From: Rhodovulum sulfidophilum
GTDB lineage: Bacteria; Pseudomonadota; Alphaproteobacteria; Rhodobacterales; Rhodobacteraceae
NCBI GenBank assembly: GCA_003241785.1
Contig: QFPW01000001.1
Span: 248,001-312,000, forward strand
Length of the DNA stretch: 64,000 nt
Direction: 5' to 3'
Shown: positions 43,605-52,632 of the stretch, one piece after another
Position numbering within the stretch: position 1 is the first letter of the stretch
How the letters are laid out: each line of letters starts with the position of its first letter
Translations under genes and position numbers: made by a program
The notes under the pieces: model-generated
The model's database searches: none
What the model saw: the letters and a program-made list of their open reading frames with translations, nothing else
What the model was told of the DNA's origin: nothing

Positions 43605-43651
43605 CGTTTCCGCGGCAGGCAGGGCCGGCTGGAACCCGGAGGCCCGAGGCC

Positions 43652-44488
43652 ATGGCGATGCTCCGCCGCGCGCTGCTGACGCTGCTGATCGGCCTCGCGG
43701 GCCCTTCGACCTGCGCCCCCGCGGCGGCGGAGGACGACCCGGACGCGGCGCTCTGCGAGGCGGCGATCGTGAACGGCGCCCGGCGCGGCGGCGTGCCGCC
43801 GGAGGTTCTGCTCGGGGTGGCGCTGACCGAGACCGGGCGCAAGTCGAACGGACGGATCCGGCCCTATCCCTGGGCGATCAACCGAGAGGGCAAGGGCTAC
43901 TGGTTCAAGAGCCGCGACGAGGCGATCGCCTTCGCCCGCGACAGCCTCGCCGCGGGCCGCCGCAGCTTCGACGTCGGCTGCGTGCAGATCAACTACCGCT
44001 GGCACGGCCACGCCTTCCCGAGCCTCGAGGACATGTTCGATCCGGAATGGACCGCGACCTACGCGGCGCAGTTCCTGCGCACGCTCTACGAGGAGCGCGG
44101 AAGCTGGTCGGAGGCGGCCGGCGCCTATCACTCGCTGACACCGGATCTCGCGGCGATCTACCGGCAACGCTTCGACCGGCTGCTCGCCGACCTCGGCCCA
44201 GGGGACCTGCCCGACGCCGAGACCCTGGTCGCGCGCGCGACGCCCGATGCGCGCCGCAGCAGCCGCTCGGCGCGCCGCGAGGCGCAGCGCCGCGCGCTCG
44301 CCGAGCAGATCGCCCGCGCCGGCCCGCCGCTGCCGGCCGCGCCGGGCTCGGTCGCGCGGGTCCCCGCCGGGGCGCCGGGCGGCGCGCTGCTCGCCCCCGG
44401 GACCGGCCCCCTCCTGACCGAAGGGCGGCCGATGCTGGCCGAGACCGGGCCACCGCTCATGGAGCCCGCCGGCGGCGGCCTCTACTGA
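43652..44488 (+). CDS. Lytic transglycosylase (SLT domain), probably flagellum-associated
   Basis: Secreted muramidase-like protein of 278 residues. A signal peptide (about 1-26) precedes an SLT domain with the catalytic Glu60 in 'GVALTETGRK', then 'SFDVGCVQINYRWHG' and 'AAGAYHSLTPDLAAIY', the goose-lysozyme-like fold. The last ~80 residues are Pro/Gly-rich. In Rhodobacterales a transglycosylase next to flagellar genes opens the peptidoglycan for the rod; this is inferred from nearness to the cluster and a CtrA-like box upstream. The ATG at 43652 follows GGAGGCCC. It overlaps the convergent gene end by 7 bp. Confidence 0.85.
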   Translation: MAMLRRALLTLLIGLAGPSTCAPAAAEDDPDAALCEAAIVNGARRGGVPPEVLLGVALTETGRKSNGRIRPYPWAINREGKGYWFKSRDEAIAFARDSLAAGRRSFDVGCVQINYRWHGHAFPSLEDMFDPEWTATYAAQFLRTLYEERGSWSEAAGAYHSLTPDLAAIYRQRFDRLLADLGPGDLPDAETLVARATPDARRSSRSARREAQRRALAEQIARAGPPLPAAPGSVARVPAGAPGGALLAPGTGPLLTEGRPMLAETGPPLMEPAGGGLY

Positions 44489-46425
44489 CGGCTGATGGAC
44501 GCGAAGGCGCGCCGGGTCAGCGAGCTGAGACGCCCCCAGGGCGCCGCCTCCGCCCGCATCCGCGCCAGCGCCTCGTGGATCTCGGGGAGGATGGGGAACG
44601 GCGCCGCCGCGAGCAGCGCCTCGAGATCGATCTCGCGCTCGGGGTTGTCGCGGCATTGCGCGGCGAGCCGCGCCTCGAGCTTCGGCGGCGCGCCGAGATC
44701 GAGCGGGGCGACATCGTCGCGCCCGATGCTGAGGAAATAATCCTCGAACTTCATCCCGTCGCCGTGGATCTGCCGGTCGCCGTCGCGGAAGGTCGCGAGC
44801 CGCGCGGGGACGCGGTAGGCGTTGGCGATGATGAGCCCGTGCAGCGAGGTCGAGACGATCGCCTCGCAGCTCAGCAGCTCGTCGAGGAAGGCCTCGATCC
44901 CCTCCTGGCCGGCGCGGAGGATCTCGATCTCGCGCAAGCCCTCGCCGAGCTCGATCGGCCGGTCGCGATGCGTGAAATGGCGGATGAGGCCGAGGCGGTG
45001 CGTCTTCGCGCGCTTCGGGTCGGGATAGACGAGCGGCAGCAGCCAGGCCGGATCGCCGTAGACCTCGGGGCAGTCCGCGCCCGCCTCCAGCACCATCCGG
45101 CGGGTCAGCGGGCCACGCACCGCGTGATAGGTCGCGCCCGGCTCGATCGCCTGATCGGCCGAGGGACAACCCGCGCCCCAGACCTTGTCGCCGGGCTTGG
45201 CGAACCTGATGATCGAGCCGATCGCGAGCACCCTTCCCGGGCGCGTCTGGTGCCGCGGCGGGACCCCGGTCAGCTTCCCGACCAGATAGGGATTGATCAT
45301 GTCGCCGAGATTGCCGGGATAGGGCCGCTCCCACCACCAGAGCGGCACCCGGTCGGCCGGGTCGATCTCGCGCCGCGCCGCTTCCGCGTCGAAGCTCAGC
45401 CGGAACTGCCGGCTGCGCGCGAAGGCCTTGTCGGCGTCGCCGCCCTCCTCCTCGATCCGCGCCGCGAGCTTGTCGGCGGCGGCGAGATCGCCGGCCGCGG
45501 CCGCGGTCTCGTAGCGCAGCCGCAGGACGGCCCGCGCCAGCTCCGGCCGCGCCTCCGCCTTGGCGGCGAGCGCGGCGAACTTCTTCTCCCAGCCAAGGCC
45601 GTCGTAGACCTTCAGGAGCTTCAGCATCGCCGTTTCGTCCCGGGGATCCATGCGCCGCACCTCGCGCAGCAACGGCTCCGCCTCGCGGGGGCGCTTGGCC
45701 TTGATATGCGCCTCGGCGGCCTCGAGGAACACCCGGCGCCGTCGCTCGGGCGTCAGCAGTTCGGGCTGGTGCTGGATCGCCGCCGAGACGTTCAGCCGCA
45801 CATTGCCGCTGTCGCCATGCTGGAAGACCGCGGCCCCGCGGTCCTTCGCCTCGTTCGAGAAGACGATATCGCCGGGCGAGAACAACTGGAAGCTCAGCTG
45901 GCCCGCGTGCCGCGTCAGCGCCTCCTGCAGCACGAAATCGTCGGTTCCGGTCGGATCCCCCGTCCGGTCGAGTTCCCGGAGCGTCGCCATGAAGGCCTTC
46001 GCGCGGTCGGACCGGCCAAGAAGCAGGTAGCCGGGATGCAGAAGCCGCGCGTACTGCATCGGGTCGAATCCGATCAGATACTTGAAGTTGCGCAGGAACG
46101 CGCCGACATCGGCGCTGGATTCGAGAACATGACTCGGATCCCCGATGATCTGGGTATCGACGTCGAGCCAGATTACCGGCGCGTCATATTCCTCCGACTT
46201 GTCGGTATAGAACGCGATCTTCTTGCGGCAGACGTTGATCCAACTCTCGTCGTCGCGTTTCTCTATCTCGCAAATGTCGTAGGATAGATCGAACGCATCG
46301 CACTGGCTTGCGAGACGCTCGGCGCATCTCGCATAGTAGGGGTCACCCCCGAAAAAACTTACAACAATCGCCTTATTACTACTCTTTAAACCGGCTTGTA
46401 TCCGCCTCTTTCCGCCTTTGAGCAT
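44482..46425 (-). CDS. Two-domain protein: glycosyltransferase-like domain plus polysaccharide pyruvyl transferase
   Basis: A 647-residue protein. The N-terminal third resembles a nucleotide-sugar glycosyltransferase fold ('AIVVSFFGGDPYYARCAERL', DxD-like 'VIWLDVDTQIIGD', 'GTDDFVLQEAL'). A helical repeat-like middle follows (about 235-340). The C-terminal third is a polysaccharide pyruvyl transferase domain with 'GNLGDMINPYL', 'GDPAWLLPLVY' and 'STSLHGLIIANAYRVPA'. The product probably modifies a surface glycan. I chose the ATG at 46425, with GGAAG 5 nt upstream. The first ~150 bp and the region before it are less GC-rich than the surroundings, hinting at transfer. Confidence 0.75.
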   Translation of the reverse strand: MLKGGKRRIQAGLKSSNKAIVVSFFGGDPYYARCAERLASQCDAFDLSYDICEIEKRDDESWINVCRKKIAFYTDKSEEYDAPVIWLDVDTQIIGDPSHVLESSADVGAFLRNFKYLIGFDPMQYARLLHPGYLLLGRSDRAKAFMATLRELDRTGDPTGTDDFVLQEALTRHAGQLSFQLFSPGDIVFSNEAKDRGAAVFQHGDSGNVRLNVSAAIQHQPELLTPERRRRVFLEAAEAHIKAKRPREAEPLLREVRRMDPRDETAMLKLLKVYDGLGWEKKFAALAAKAEARPELARAVLRLRYETAAAAGDLAAADKLAARIEEEGGDADKAFARSRQFRLSFDAEAARREIDPADRVPLWWWERPYPGNLGDMINPYLVGKLTGVPPRHQTRPGRVLAIGSIIRFAKPGDKVWGAGCPSADQAIEPGATYHAVRGPLTRRMVLEAGADCPEVYGDPAWLLPLVYPDPKRAKTHRLGLIRHFTHRDRPIELGEGLREIEILRAGQEGIEAFLDELLSCEAIVSTSLHGLIIANAYRVPARLATFRDGDRQIHGDGMKFEDYFLSIGRDDVAPLDLGAPPKLEARLAAQCRDNPEREIDLEALLAAAPFPILPEIHEALARMRAEAAPWGRLSSLTRRAFASISRQ

Positions 46426-46558
46426 TTCCACTTCCGATTGCGTCCCAATAAACCGCTCTTCGGCGCGCGTAATCCGACGCCATGGCGGCCTTCCAACGAG
46501 CGCTTTTCTTTAATCCCGCCCGTTGCTAAGGGGGATAAGGTGTCGGTCAGGCGTCAGA

Positions 46559-47281
46559 ATGCAAGAAGCAATTTCCAAAGACCGCCTGGCGCTCGACTGC
46601 GTCCGGACCGAGTCCGACGCGTGGTCGCCCGAGCGCCTGCGGCGACTCATCGATCGGCCGTTGCGCAATCCGGTGCTCGGGATGATCGAGGAGCGCCGGC
46701 GCGAGCTCGCCGCGATGGCGCCGATGGCGCTGCATCCGAGCTACGCGGGCGTGAACCCCAACGCCGGCCAGCCCTTCGTCACGCCGAAAGCGATCTCGCT
46801 GCCCCGCCGCTACGGGCGGCTGCTCTATTCGATCGCGGCCGACCTTCGTCCGCGCCACGTGCTCGAAGCCGGGGCCGGGCTCGGCATCTCGGGGATGTAT
46901 CTCGCGGCGGCCGTCGCGCTGACCAAGACCGGCCGGTTCATGAGCTTCGAGATCGCGGACTACCAGACGATCGCGCTGGACTCGATCCGGCGCGTCCTGC
47001 CGGCGGCGGAGGTCCATCGTGACGATTTCATCAACTTTCACCGCTACGTCGCACCGACCACGCGCGTGGACCTGTGCTTTCTCGATTCGAAGCACGATGT
47101 CGGCACGGTGATCCGCGACTACAACTGCCTGCTCGGCTGGATGGCGCCGAAGGGGGTCATGATGATCGACGACATCTCCTCGACGGCCGAGAGCCGCGCC
47201 GCCTGGGAGCGCATCCTCGACCGGCGCGACTTCGGCTTCGCCGCCAGCGTGCAGGGCAGGATCGGATTTCTCGCGCGATGA
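46559..47281 (+). CDS. Class I SAM-dependent methyltransferase (O-methyltransferase-like)
   Basis: A 240-residue protein with a Rossmann methyltransferase core: 'HVLEAGAGLGISGMYLA' (motif I), 'FEIADYQTIALDSIRRVL' and 'VDLCFLDSKHDVGTVIRDYNC', then 'GVMMIDDISSTAE'. The arrangement is that of family 3/24 O-methyltransferases. The substrate may be a sugar or glycan given the neighbours. The ATG at 46559 has a weak ribosome-binding site (CAGG). It overlaps the next gene by 4 bp (ATGA). The divergent gap to the pyruvyl transferase gene is AT-richer than average. Confidence 0.8.
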   Translation: MQEAISKDRLALDCVRTESDAWSPERLRRLIDRPLRNPVLGMIEERRRELAAMAPMALHPSYAGVNPNAGQPFVTPKAISLPRRYGRLLYSIAADLRPRHVLEAGAGLGISGMYLAAAVALTKTGRFMSFEIADYQTIALDSIRRVLPAAEVHRDDFINFHRYVAPTTRVDLCFLDSKHDVGTVIRDYNCLLGWMAPKGVMMIDDISSTAESRAAWERILDRRDFGFAASVQGRIGFLAR

Positions 47282-48441
47282 CCCGCGTCGGCGTGCTGGT
47301 GCCGGTCTATCAGGGCGCCGAGGTGATCGACCAGGCGGTCGAGAACATCCTCGACCAGACCGAGCCGCCGTTCGAGATCGTCGTGGCGGACGACGGCTCG
47401 ACCGACGGGCTCGAGGCCCGGGTCGCCGCGCTCCGGCCCGCCTGCGCCGCGCGCGGCGTCGAGCTCATCTACACCGGCGGCGAGCATCGCGGCCGGGGCG
47501 CCGCGCGCAATCTCGCCGTCGCCGCGGCGCGAAGCGAGTTCGTCGCCTGGTTCGACGCCGACGACCTCTGGGCCCCGGAAAAGCTCGCGAAGCAGCGGGC
47601 GGCGTTCGAGCGGCTGCGGCGCGATCATCCGGAGGGACAGCTGCTCCTGACCTGCCCCTATCTGCGCTACGACGGCGCCCGGAGCTCGGGGCACATGGCG
47701 CGTCCGGTGCCGGTGATCGGGATCAGCGACGTGCTCGCGATCCATACCCGCCGGCATATCCAGCTCCAGACCGTGTTCGGGCCGCGCGCCGTCTTCGCCG
47801 CCATCCCGTTCGACCCGGAGCTGAACCGCGCCGAGGATTTCGACTTCGCGCTGCGCTTCACCGCCGCGGGCGGCAAGATCGTGAATCCGGAGCCGGAAGA
47901 CGCCCCGCCGCTGGTCCATTATTTCCGCAGCCACGCGAATTCCGGCCGCGAGGGGCGGATCAGCAATCGCGCCGTCGTGGCCAGGAACGCCGCGCTCTTC
48001 GCGGCCAACCACATCGATGCCAAGGCCTTCCTCGAGCACAAGCTCACCATCGGCCTCGGCGGCGCGGACACGCCGTCCGAGCTTTGCTACGCGCTCGCAC
48101 CCGGCCCGGTGCTGACGGCGGTCGCGGACGATCCCTTCGGCGCGGCGCGTCCCCGGGTCACGCGCGGCGCGGACGGCGTCGTCACCCTGCGCCTGCCGCG
48201 CCGGGGCGAGGCGGATTGCGCCGCGGTCGCGTCCGACGGGACCGAGATCGCGCGGAGCCGGTTCGGCGACGCGCTCGAGATCCCGCGCCGGACGCTCGTC
48301 GGCTGGTTCATGGCCGGCGCGCGCTGGCTCGTCATCTCCCCGGCGCGCGGCCACCCCTACCCGGCCGAGCGGCTGATCATCGCCCGCGCGCCCTCGGGGC
48401 TCATCTCCGTCGCGGCGCCGGGATCGGGGCGCGAGCCCTGA
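47278..48441 (+). CDS. Family 2 glycosyltransferase
   Basis: A 387-residue protein. The GT-A domain begins 'VGVLVPVYQGAEVIDQAVE', has the nucleotide-binding 'VADDGSTDG', the DxD motif 'WFDADDLW' and the acceptor-side 'NRAEDFDFALRF'. The C-terminal ~130 residues are an unassigned extension with beta-rich character. It has no membrane segment. Probably transfers sugars in a surface polysaccharide or flagellin-glycan pathway with the two preceding genes; co-translated with the methyltransferase. Confidence 0.88.
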   Translation: MTRVGVLVPVYQGAEVIDQAVENILDQTEPPFEIVVADDGSTDGLEARVAALRPACAARGVELIYTGGEHRGRGAARNLAVAAARSEFVAWFDADDLWAPEKLAKQRAAFERLRRDHPEGQLLLTCPYLRYDGARSSGHMARPVPVIGISDVLAIHTRRHIQLQTVFGPRAVFAAIPFDPELNRAEDFDFALRFTAAGGKIVNPEPEDAPPLVHYFRSHANSGREGRISNRAVVARNAALFAANHIDAKAFLEHKLTIGLGGADTPSELCYALAPGPVLTAVADDPFGAARPRVTRGADGVVTLRLPRRGEADCAAVASDGTEIARSRFGDALEIPRRTLVGWFMAGARWLVISPARGHPYPAERLIIARAPSGLISVAAPGSGREP

Positions 48442-48463
48442 GCGGGCCGCCCGGAGCTCCGCC

Positions 48464-48544
48464 GCCCCGGGCCTGACCCGGGGCCTCGATGCCATTTCCG
48501 AGCGGCCGCGTCCCGGACGCGAGGCCCCGGATCAGGTCCGGGGC
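48464..48544. repeat. Dispersed palindromic repeat, family A (copy 1)
   Basis: Two 25-nt halves (48464-48488 and 48520-48544) are inverted copies with 2 mismatches, and each half is itself a palindrome of the form CCCCGGAcctgaTCCGGGG. A related element lies at 57575-57660. It separates the glycan genes from flhA. Confidence 0.8.
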
Positions 48545-48591
48545 ACGGGGCGCTGGCTTCGACCGATCACCGGGCCCCCAGCCCCCCGCCG

Positions 48592-48606
48592 CTAACCCCT
48601 CGTCAA
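48592..48606. promoter_or_regulatory. CtrA-like box upstream of flhA
   Basis: CTAA-N7-TCAA, followed by CCAT, so the right half reads TCAACCAT, one base from the CtrA half-site TTAACCAT. It lies 50 bp before the flhA ATG. Confidence 0.45.
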
Positions 48607-48656
48607 CCATGCGCGCCTAGACCGGAGCCGGGACGGTCCCGAGGAGAAGCCCGCGC

Positions 48657-50777
48657 ATGGCGTCCGAAACCCTGCCTAGCCCGGGCGCGCCGGGCCGGAG
48701 CCGGCTCGAGCTCCGCGCGCTGTTCCAGCCGACGGTGATGCTCGCGATGGCGCTGATGGCGGTCATCGCGATGATGATCCTGCCGATCCCGATCTGGCTC
48801 CTCGACATGGGCCTCGCGGTCAGCTTCGCCCTCGCGATCCTCATCTTCACCATCACGCTCTTCATCAGCCGGCCGCTCGATTTCTCGACCTTCCCGACGA
48901 TCCTGCTCGCGAGCCTGATGCTGCGGCTCTCGCTCAACGTCTCGACCACCAAGCTCATCATCGGGAACGGCCATACCGGCACCGGAGCGGCGGGCCATGT
49001 GATCGAGGGTTTCGCCGATTTCATCATGGGCGGCTCGGTCTTCCTCGGCCTCGTGATCTTCTGCGTGCTCCTGATCGTCAATTTCATCGTGATCACCAAG
49101 GGCGCGGGCCGCATGGCCGAGGTCTCGGCCCGCTTCGCGCTCGACGCGATGCCGGGCAAGCAGCTCGCGATCGACGCCGACATGGCCGCGGGCGCGATCA
49201 GCCACGCCGAGGCGCGCGAGCGGCGGCGGATCGAGCAGGAGGAGACGACCTTCTTCGGCTCGCTCGACGGCGCCTCGAAATTCGTCAAGGGCGACGCGGT
49301 CGCCGGCCTCCTGATCACGCTCCTCAATCTCGTGGTCGGGCTCGCGATGGGGGTGCTGGTCCACGGGCTGCCGGTCGGCCAGGCGTTCGAGACCTATTCG
49401 ATCCTGACCGTCGGCGACGGGCTCGTGACGCAGATCCCGGCGGTGATCATCTCGATCGCCTCGGCCATGCTGCTCTCGAAGGGCGGCACGGTCGGCTCGA
49501 CCGACCGGGCGCTGACGAGCCAGCTCGGCGGTCATCCGGTGGCGCTCGGCACGGTCGGGGTGCTGATGGCGCTCTTCGCGCTGGTGCCCGGCCTGCCCTT
49601 CCTCCCCTTCATGATCGCCGCCGCCGCGCTCGGCGCCGCCGCGCATGTGGCGCGCAAGGCCGAGCTCCGGGCCGCGGCGGAGAAGGCCGCGCCGAAGGCC
49701 GAGGCGGTCGCCCCGCCGCGCAAGACGCTGGGCGACCTGCTCGACGTCGATGAAATCCACATGGAATTCGCCCCGAACCTCGTGCCGGTGGTGATGGACG
49801 CCGCGACCGGGCTCGACGCGCGCATCCTCAACATGCGCAACCACATCGCCCAAAGCTTCGGCCTCGTCCTTCCGGAGATCCGTCTCACCGACAATCCCGG
49901 CCTGCCGCCCGGCACCTACCTCATCCGCATCCAGGGGGTCGAGGCGGCGCGGAGCCGGATCGAGACCGAGATGGTCCTCGTGCTCCTGCCCGAGGCGGGC
50001 GCCCCGGCGCCGGAGGGCGTCGACGTCGCGGAACCCGTCTATGGCGCGCCGGCGCGCTGGATCGCCGCGGCGGCGCAGGAGGAGGCGGCGCTGATCGGCC
50101 TCTCGGTCGTGACGCCGACCGAGGTGGTGGCGACCCATCTCCTCGAGATCGCCAAGCAGAATTTCGGCCGGCTCTTCACCCGCCGGGCGCTGCGCCGGCT
50201 GATCGAGGAATTCACCACGCTGAGCGACACGCGCCGCGCCGAGGCGAACCGCAAGATGCTCGACGAATTCGTGCCCGACCGCTTCCCGATCGACACGCTG
50301 CAATCGGTGCTGCGCCTCCTGCTCGAGGAACGGGTCTCGGTGCGCAACCTGCCGCTGATCTTCGAGGCGATCGCCGAGGCCAACGGCCCGCAGGCCAACG
50401 CCGCCGTGCTGACCGAGCATGTGCGCCACCGCCTCGGCTTCCAACTCGTCGCCGAGCTGCGCGAGCCGGACGGGGCGCTGCCGCTCATACAGCTCGCCCC
50501 CGCCTGGGAGGAGCTGTTCCAGAAATACCAGCTGCCCGAGGGCTCCGGCATCGTCGACGTTGCGCTGCCGCCGGCCGAGTTCAACCGCCTCGCCAATTCG
50601 GTCGCGGAGAAGATCGCCGCCGCCGGGGCGCAGGGGCGTTATCCGGCGGTCGTCACCTCGACCAAGCGGCGGCGGTTCCTCAGGACGGTGCTGAGCTCGA
50701 AGGGGATCCGCAACCCGGTGCTGAGCTTCGAGGAGATCGGCGCCAGCGCGCGGCCGGCGGTGCTGGGCCTCGCATGA
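48657..50777 (+). CDS. flhA: Flagellar export gate protein FlhA
   Basis: Central membrane component of the flagellar type III export gate, 706 residues. About eight helices lie in the N-terminal half, with the conserved 'LLASLMLRLSLNVSTTKLI' and 'DAMPGKQLAIDADMAAGAI' (FHIPEP region). The cytoplasmic C-terminal half (about 340-690) binds chaperone-substrate complexes. It is first of flhA-fliR-flhB, with 4-bp ATGA overlaps between consecutive genes. A CtrA-like box lies upstream. Confidence 0.97.
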   Translation: MASETLPSPGAPGRSRLELRALFQPTVMLAMALMAVIAMMILPIPIWLLDMGLAVSFALAILIFTITLFISRPLDFSTFPTILLASLMLRLSLNVSTTKLIIGNGHTGTGAAGHVIEGFADFIMGGSVFLGLVIFCVLLIVNFIVITKGAGRMAEVSARFALDAMPGKQLAIDADMAAGAISHAEARERRRIEQEETTFFGSLDGASKFVKGDAVAGLLITLLNLVVGLAMGVLVHGLPVGQAFETYSILTVGDGLVTQIPAVIISIASAMLLSKGGTVGSTDRALTSQLGGHPVALGTVGVLMALFALVPGLPFLPFMIAAAALGAAAHVARKAELRAAAEKAAPKAEAVAPPRKTLGDLLDVDEIHMEFAPNLVPVVMDAATGLDARILNMRNHIAQSFGLVLPEIRLTDNPGLPPGTYLIRIQGVEAARSRIETEMVLVLLPEAGAPAPEGVDVAEPVYGAPARWIAAAAQEEAALIGLSVVTPTEVVATHLLEIAKQNFGRLFTRRALRRLIEEFTTLSDTRRAEANRKMLDEFVPDRFPIDTLQSVLRLLLEERVSVRNLPLIFEAIAEANGPQANAAVLTEHVRHRLGFQLVAELREPDGALPLIQLAPAWEELFQKYQLPEGSGIVDVALPPAEFNRLANSVAEKIAAAGAQGRYPAVVTSTKRRRFLRTVLSSKGIRNPVLSFEEIGASARPAVLGLA

Positions 50778-51553
50778 TCGCCGAGATCGGCCAGATCCTC
50801 GACCTGAGCGCGGACGCGGTGAGCGGCTTCATCCTCGTCTTCGCCCGGGTCGGCGGCGTGATGGCGCTGCTGCCGGCCTTCGGCGAGCAGCTGATCCCCG
50901 CGCGGGTAAGGCTCGGGATCACCCTCGCCTTCGCCATGGTGGTCTGGCCGATGGTCGCGGGCCAGGGGCCGGCGATCGATCCCGCCCGGCCCTTTCTGGC
51001 GCTCCTGCTCATCGAGGCGCTGATCGGCCTCCTGCTCGGCATCGCCACGCGGCTCCTGGTGCTCGGGCTCCAGTTCGCGGGCACGGTGATCGCGCAATCG
51101 ACCTCGCTCGCGCAGATCCTCGGCTCGGGCGTGACGCCCGATCCGATGCCCGCGATGGGCGCGCTGCTGACGCTCGCGGCGCTCACCATCGCGGTCGCGA
51201 CCGGCCTGCACGTCAAGGCCGCGCTCCTGATCGCGCGAAGCTACGAGATCCTGCCGATGGGGCTGCTGCCCTCCGGCGCCGATGTGGCGACCTGGGGCGT
51301 GGCGCGCGTCGCCGCCGCCTTCGCGCTCGGTTTCTCGCTCGCGGCGCCGTTCGTGATCGCGGCCTTCGCCTACAATTTCGCGCTCGGCGCGATCAACCGG
51401 GCGATGCCGCAGCTCATGGTCGCCTTCATCGGCGCGCCGGCGGCGACGGCGGGCGGGCTCTTCCTGCTCCTGCTCGCGGCGCCGCTGATCCTGCGGCACT
51501 GGAACGCGGCGCTCGACGCCGTGCTCGCCGATCCGCTGGCGACGCCGCGATGA
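50774..51553 (+). CDS. fliR: Flagellar biosynthesis protein FliR
   Basis: Export-gate membrane protein of 259 residues with about six hydrophobic helices. 'ARVGGVMALLPAFGEQLIP' and 'LGLQFAGTVIAQSTSLAQ' are typical of FliR. It assembles with FliP and FliQ into the export pore; fliQ is on the opposite strand at 57269, and fliP is not in this window. The ATG overlaps the flhA stop, and the stop overlaps the flhB start, implying coupled synthesis in fixed ratio. Confidence 0.95.
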   Translation: MIAEIGQILDLSADAVSGFILVFARVGGVMALLPAFGEQLIPARVRLGITLAFAMVVWPMVAGQGPAIDPARPFLALLLIEALIGLLLGIATRLLVLGLQFAGTVIAQSTSLAQILGSGVTPDPMPAMGALLTLAALTIAVATGLHVKAALLIARSYEILPMGLLPSGADVATWGVARVAAAFALGFSLAAPFVIAAFAYNFALGAINRAMPQLMVAFIGAPAATAGGLFLLLLAAPLILRHWNAALDAVLADPLATPR

Positions 51554-52632
51554 GCGAGGACGGCGAGGGATCGGGCGAGAAGAGCTTCGCCGCCACGCCG
51601 CAGCGGCTCGCCGAGGCGCGGGCCAAGGGGGACGTGCCGAAATCGACCGACGCGACGGCGGCCGCGAGCTATCTCGCGCTCCTCGCCGCGATCGCGCTCG
51701 CGGGCGCCGCGGCCGCGCGCGGCGCGGGATCCGCGCTCATGACCTTCCTCGCCGAGGCCGACCGGCTGCCGCTGCTCGCGCCCGGCGGACCGGGCCTCGC
51801 GGCCGGGCTGGTTGGCGCGGCGATCCTGCCCCTCGCGCCGCTCGTGCTCGGGCCGATGGCCGCCGTGGCGCTCTGCCTCGTCGCCCAGCGCGCGGTGACC
51901 GTCTCGGGCGAGAAGCTGGCGCCGAAGGCTTCGCGGGTGTCGCCGGTCGCGAACGCCCGCAACAAGTTCGGCGTCGACGGCCTCGTCGAATTCGGCAAGG
52001 CGGCGCTGAAGCTCGCCGCGATCGCCGTGGCGCTGTTTCTCTACCTCTCGCGCGAGGCCGACCGGATCGTCGGCGCGGCGGCGGCCGATCCCGGCGTGCT
52101 CGGCGGGCTGATGGCCGGGACCCTCGTCGCGCTCCTCACGATCACCGCGCTCATCGCCACGGTGATCGGCGCGGCCGATCTCCTGTGGCAGCGCATCAGC
52201 CACGCGCGCAAGCTCCGCATGTCGCTTCAGGAAATGAAGGAGGAGCACCGGAAGTCCGAGGGCGACGGCCATGCGAAGGCGGAGCGGCGGCGGCGCGGCC
52301 AGGAGATCGCGCTGAACCAGATGCTGCTCGACGTGCCGACGGCGGACGTGGTGATCGTGAACCCGACGCATTACGCGGTGGCGCTGCGCTGGAGCCGGGC
52401 GAAGGGCAGCGCGCCCACCTGCGTGGCGAAGGGCACCGACGTGGTGGCGGCGCGGATCCGCGCGGTGGCCGAGACCGCGGGCATCCCGGTCCACGGCGAT
52501 CCGGCGACCGCCCGGGCGCTGCACGCCACGGTCGAGATCGGCCAGGAGATCCGGCCCGAGCACTACCGCGCCGTGGCGGCGGCGGTGCGCTTCGCCGACC
52601 GGATGCGCCAGGCGGCGCGGGCGCGGCTGTGA
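51550..52632 (+). CDS. flhB: Flagellar export switch protein FlhB
   Basis: Controls the substrate switch from rod/hook to filament proteins, 360 residues. Four membrane helices lie in the N-terminal two thirds, and the cytoplasmic domain has the autocleavage motif Asn271-Pro-Thr-His in 'VIVNPTHYAVALRW'. The N terminus 'ATPQRLAEARAKGDVPKST' is also diagnostic. It overlaps fliR by 4 bp and its TGA overlaps the GTG of a small coiled-coil protein. Confidence 0.97.
   Translation: MSEDGEGSGEKSFAATPQRLAEARAKGDVPKSTDATAAASYLALLAAIALAGAAAARGAGSALMTFLAEADRLPLLAPGGPGLAAGLVGAAILPLAPLVLGPMAAVALCLVAQRAVTVSGEKLAPKASRVSPVANARNKFGVDGLVEFGKAALKLAAIAVALFLYLSREADRIVGAAAADPGVLGGLMAGTLVALLTITALIATVIGAADLLWQRISHARKLRMSLQEMKEEHRKSEGDGHAKAERRRRGQEIALNQMLLDVPTADVVIVNPTHYAVALRWSRAKGSAPTCVAKGTDVVAARIRAVAETAGIPVHGDPATARALHATVEIGQEIRPEHYRAVAAAVRFADRMRQAARARL

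Noticed and set aside
48603..50444. A ~600-codon minus-strand frame opposite flhA
   Set aside because: FlhA signatures and helices are unambiguous on the plus strand; the antisense product is Arg/Asp/Glu/His repeats.
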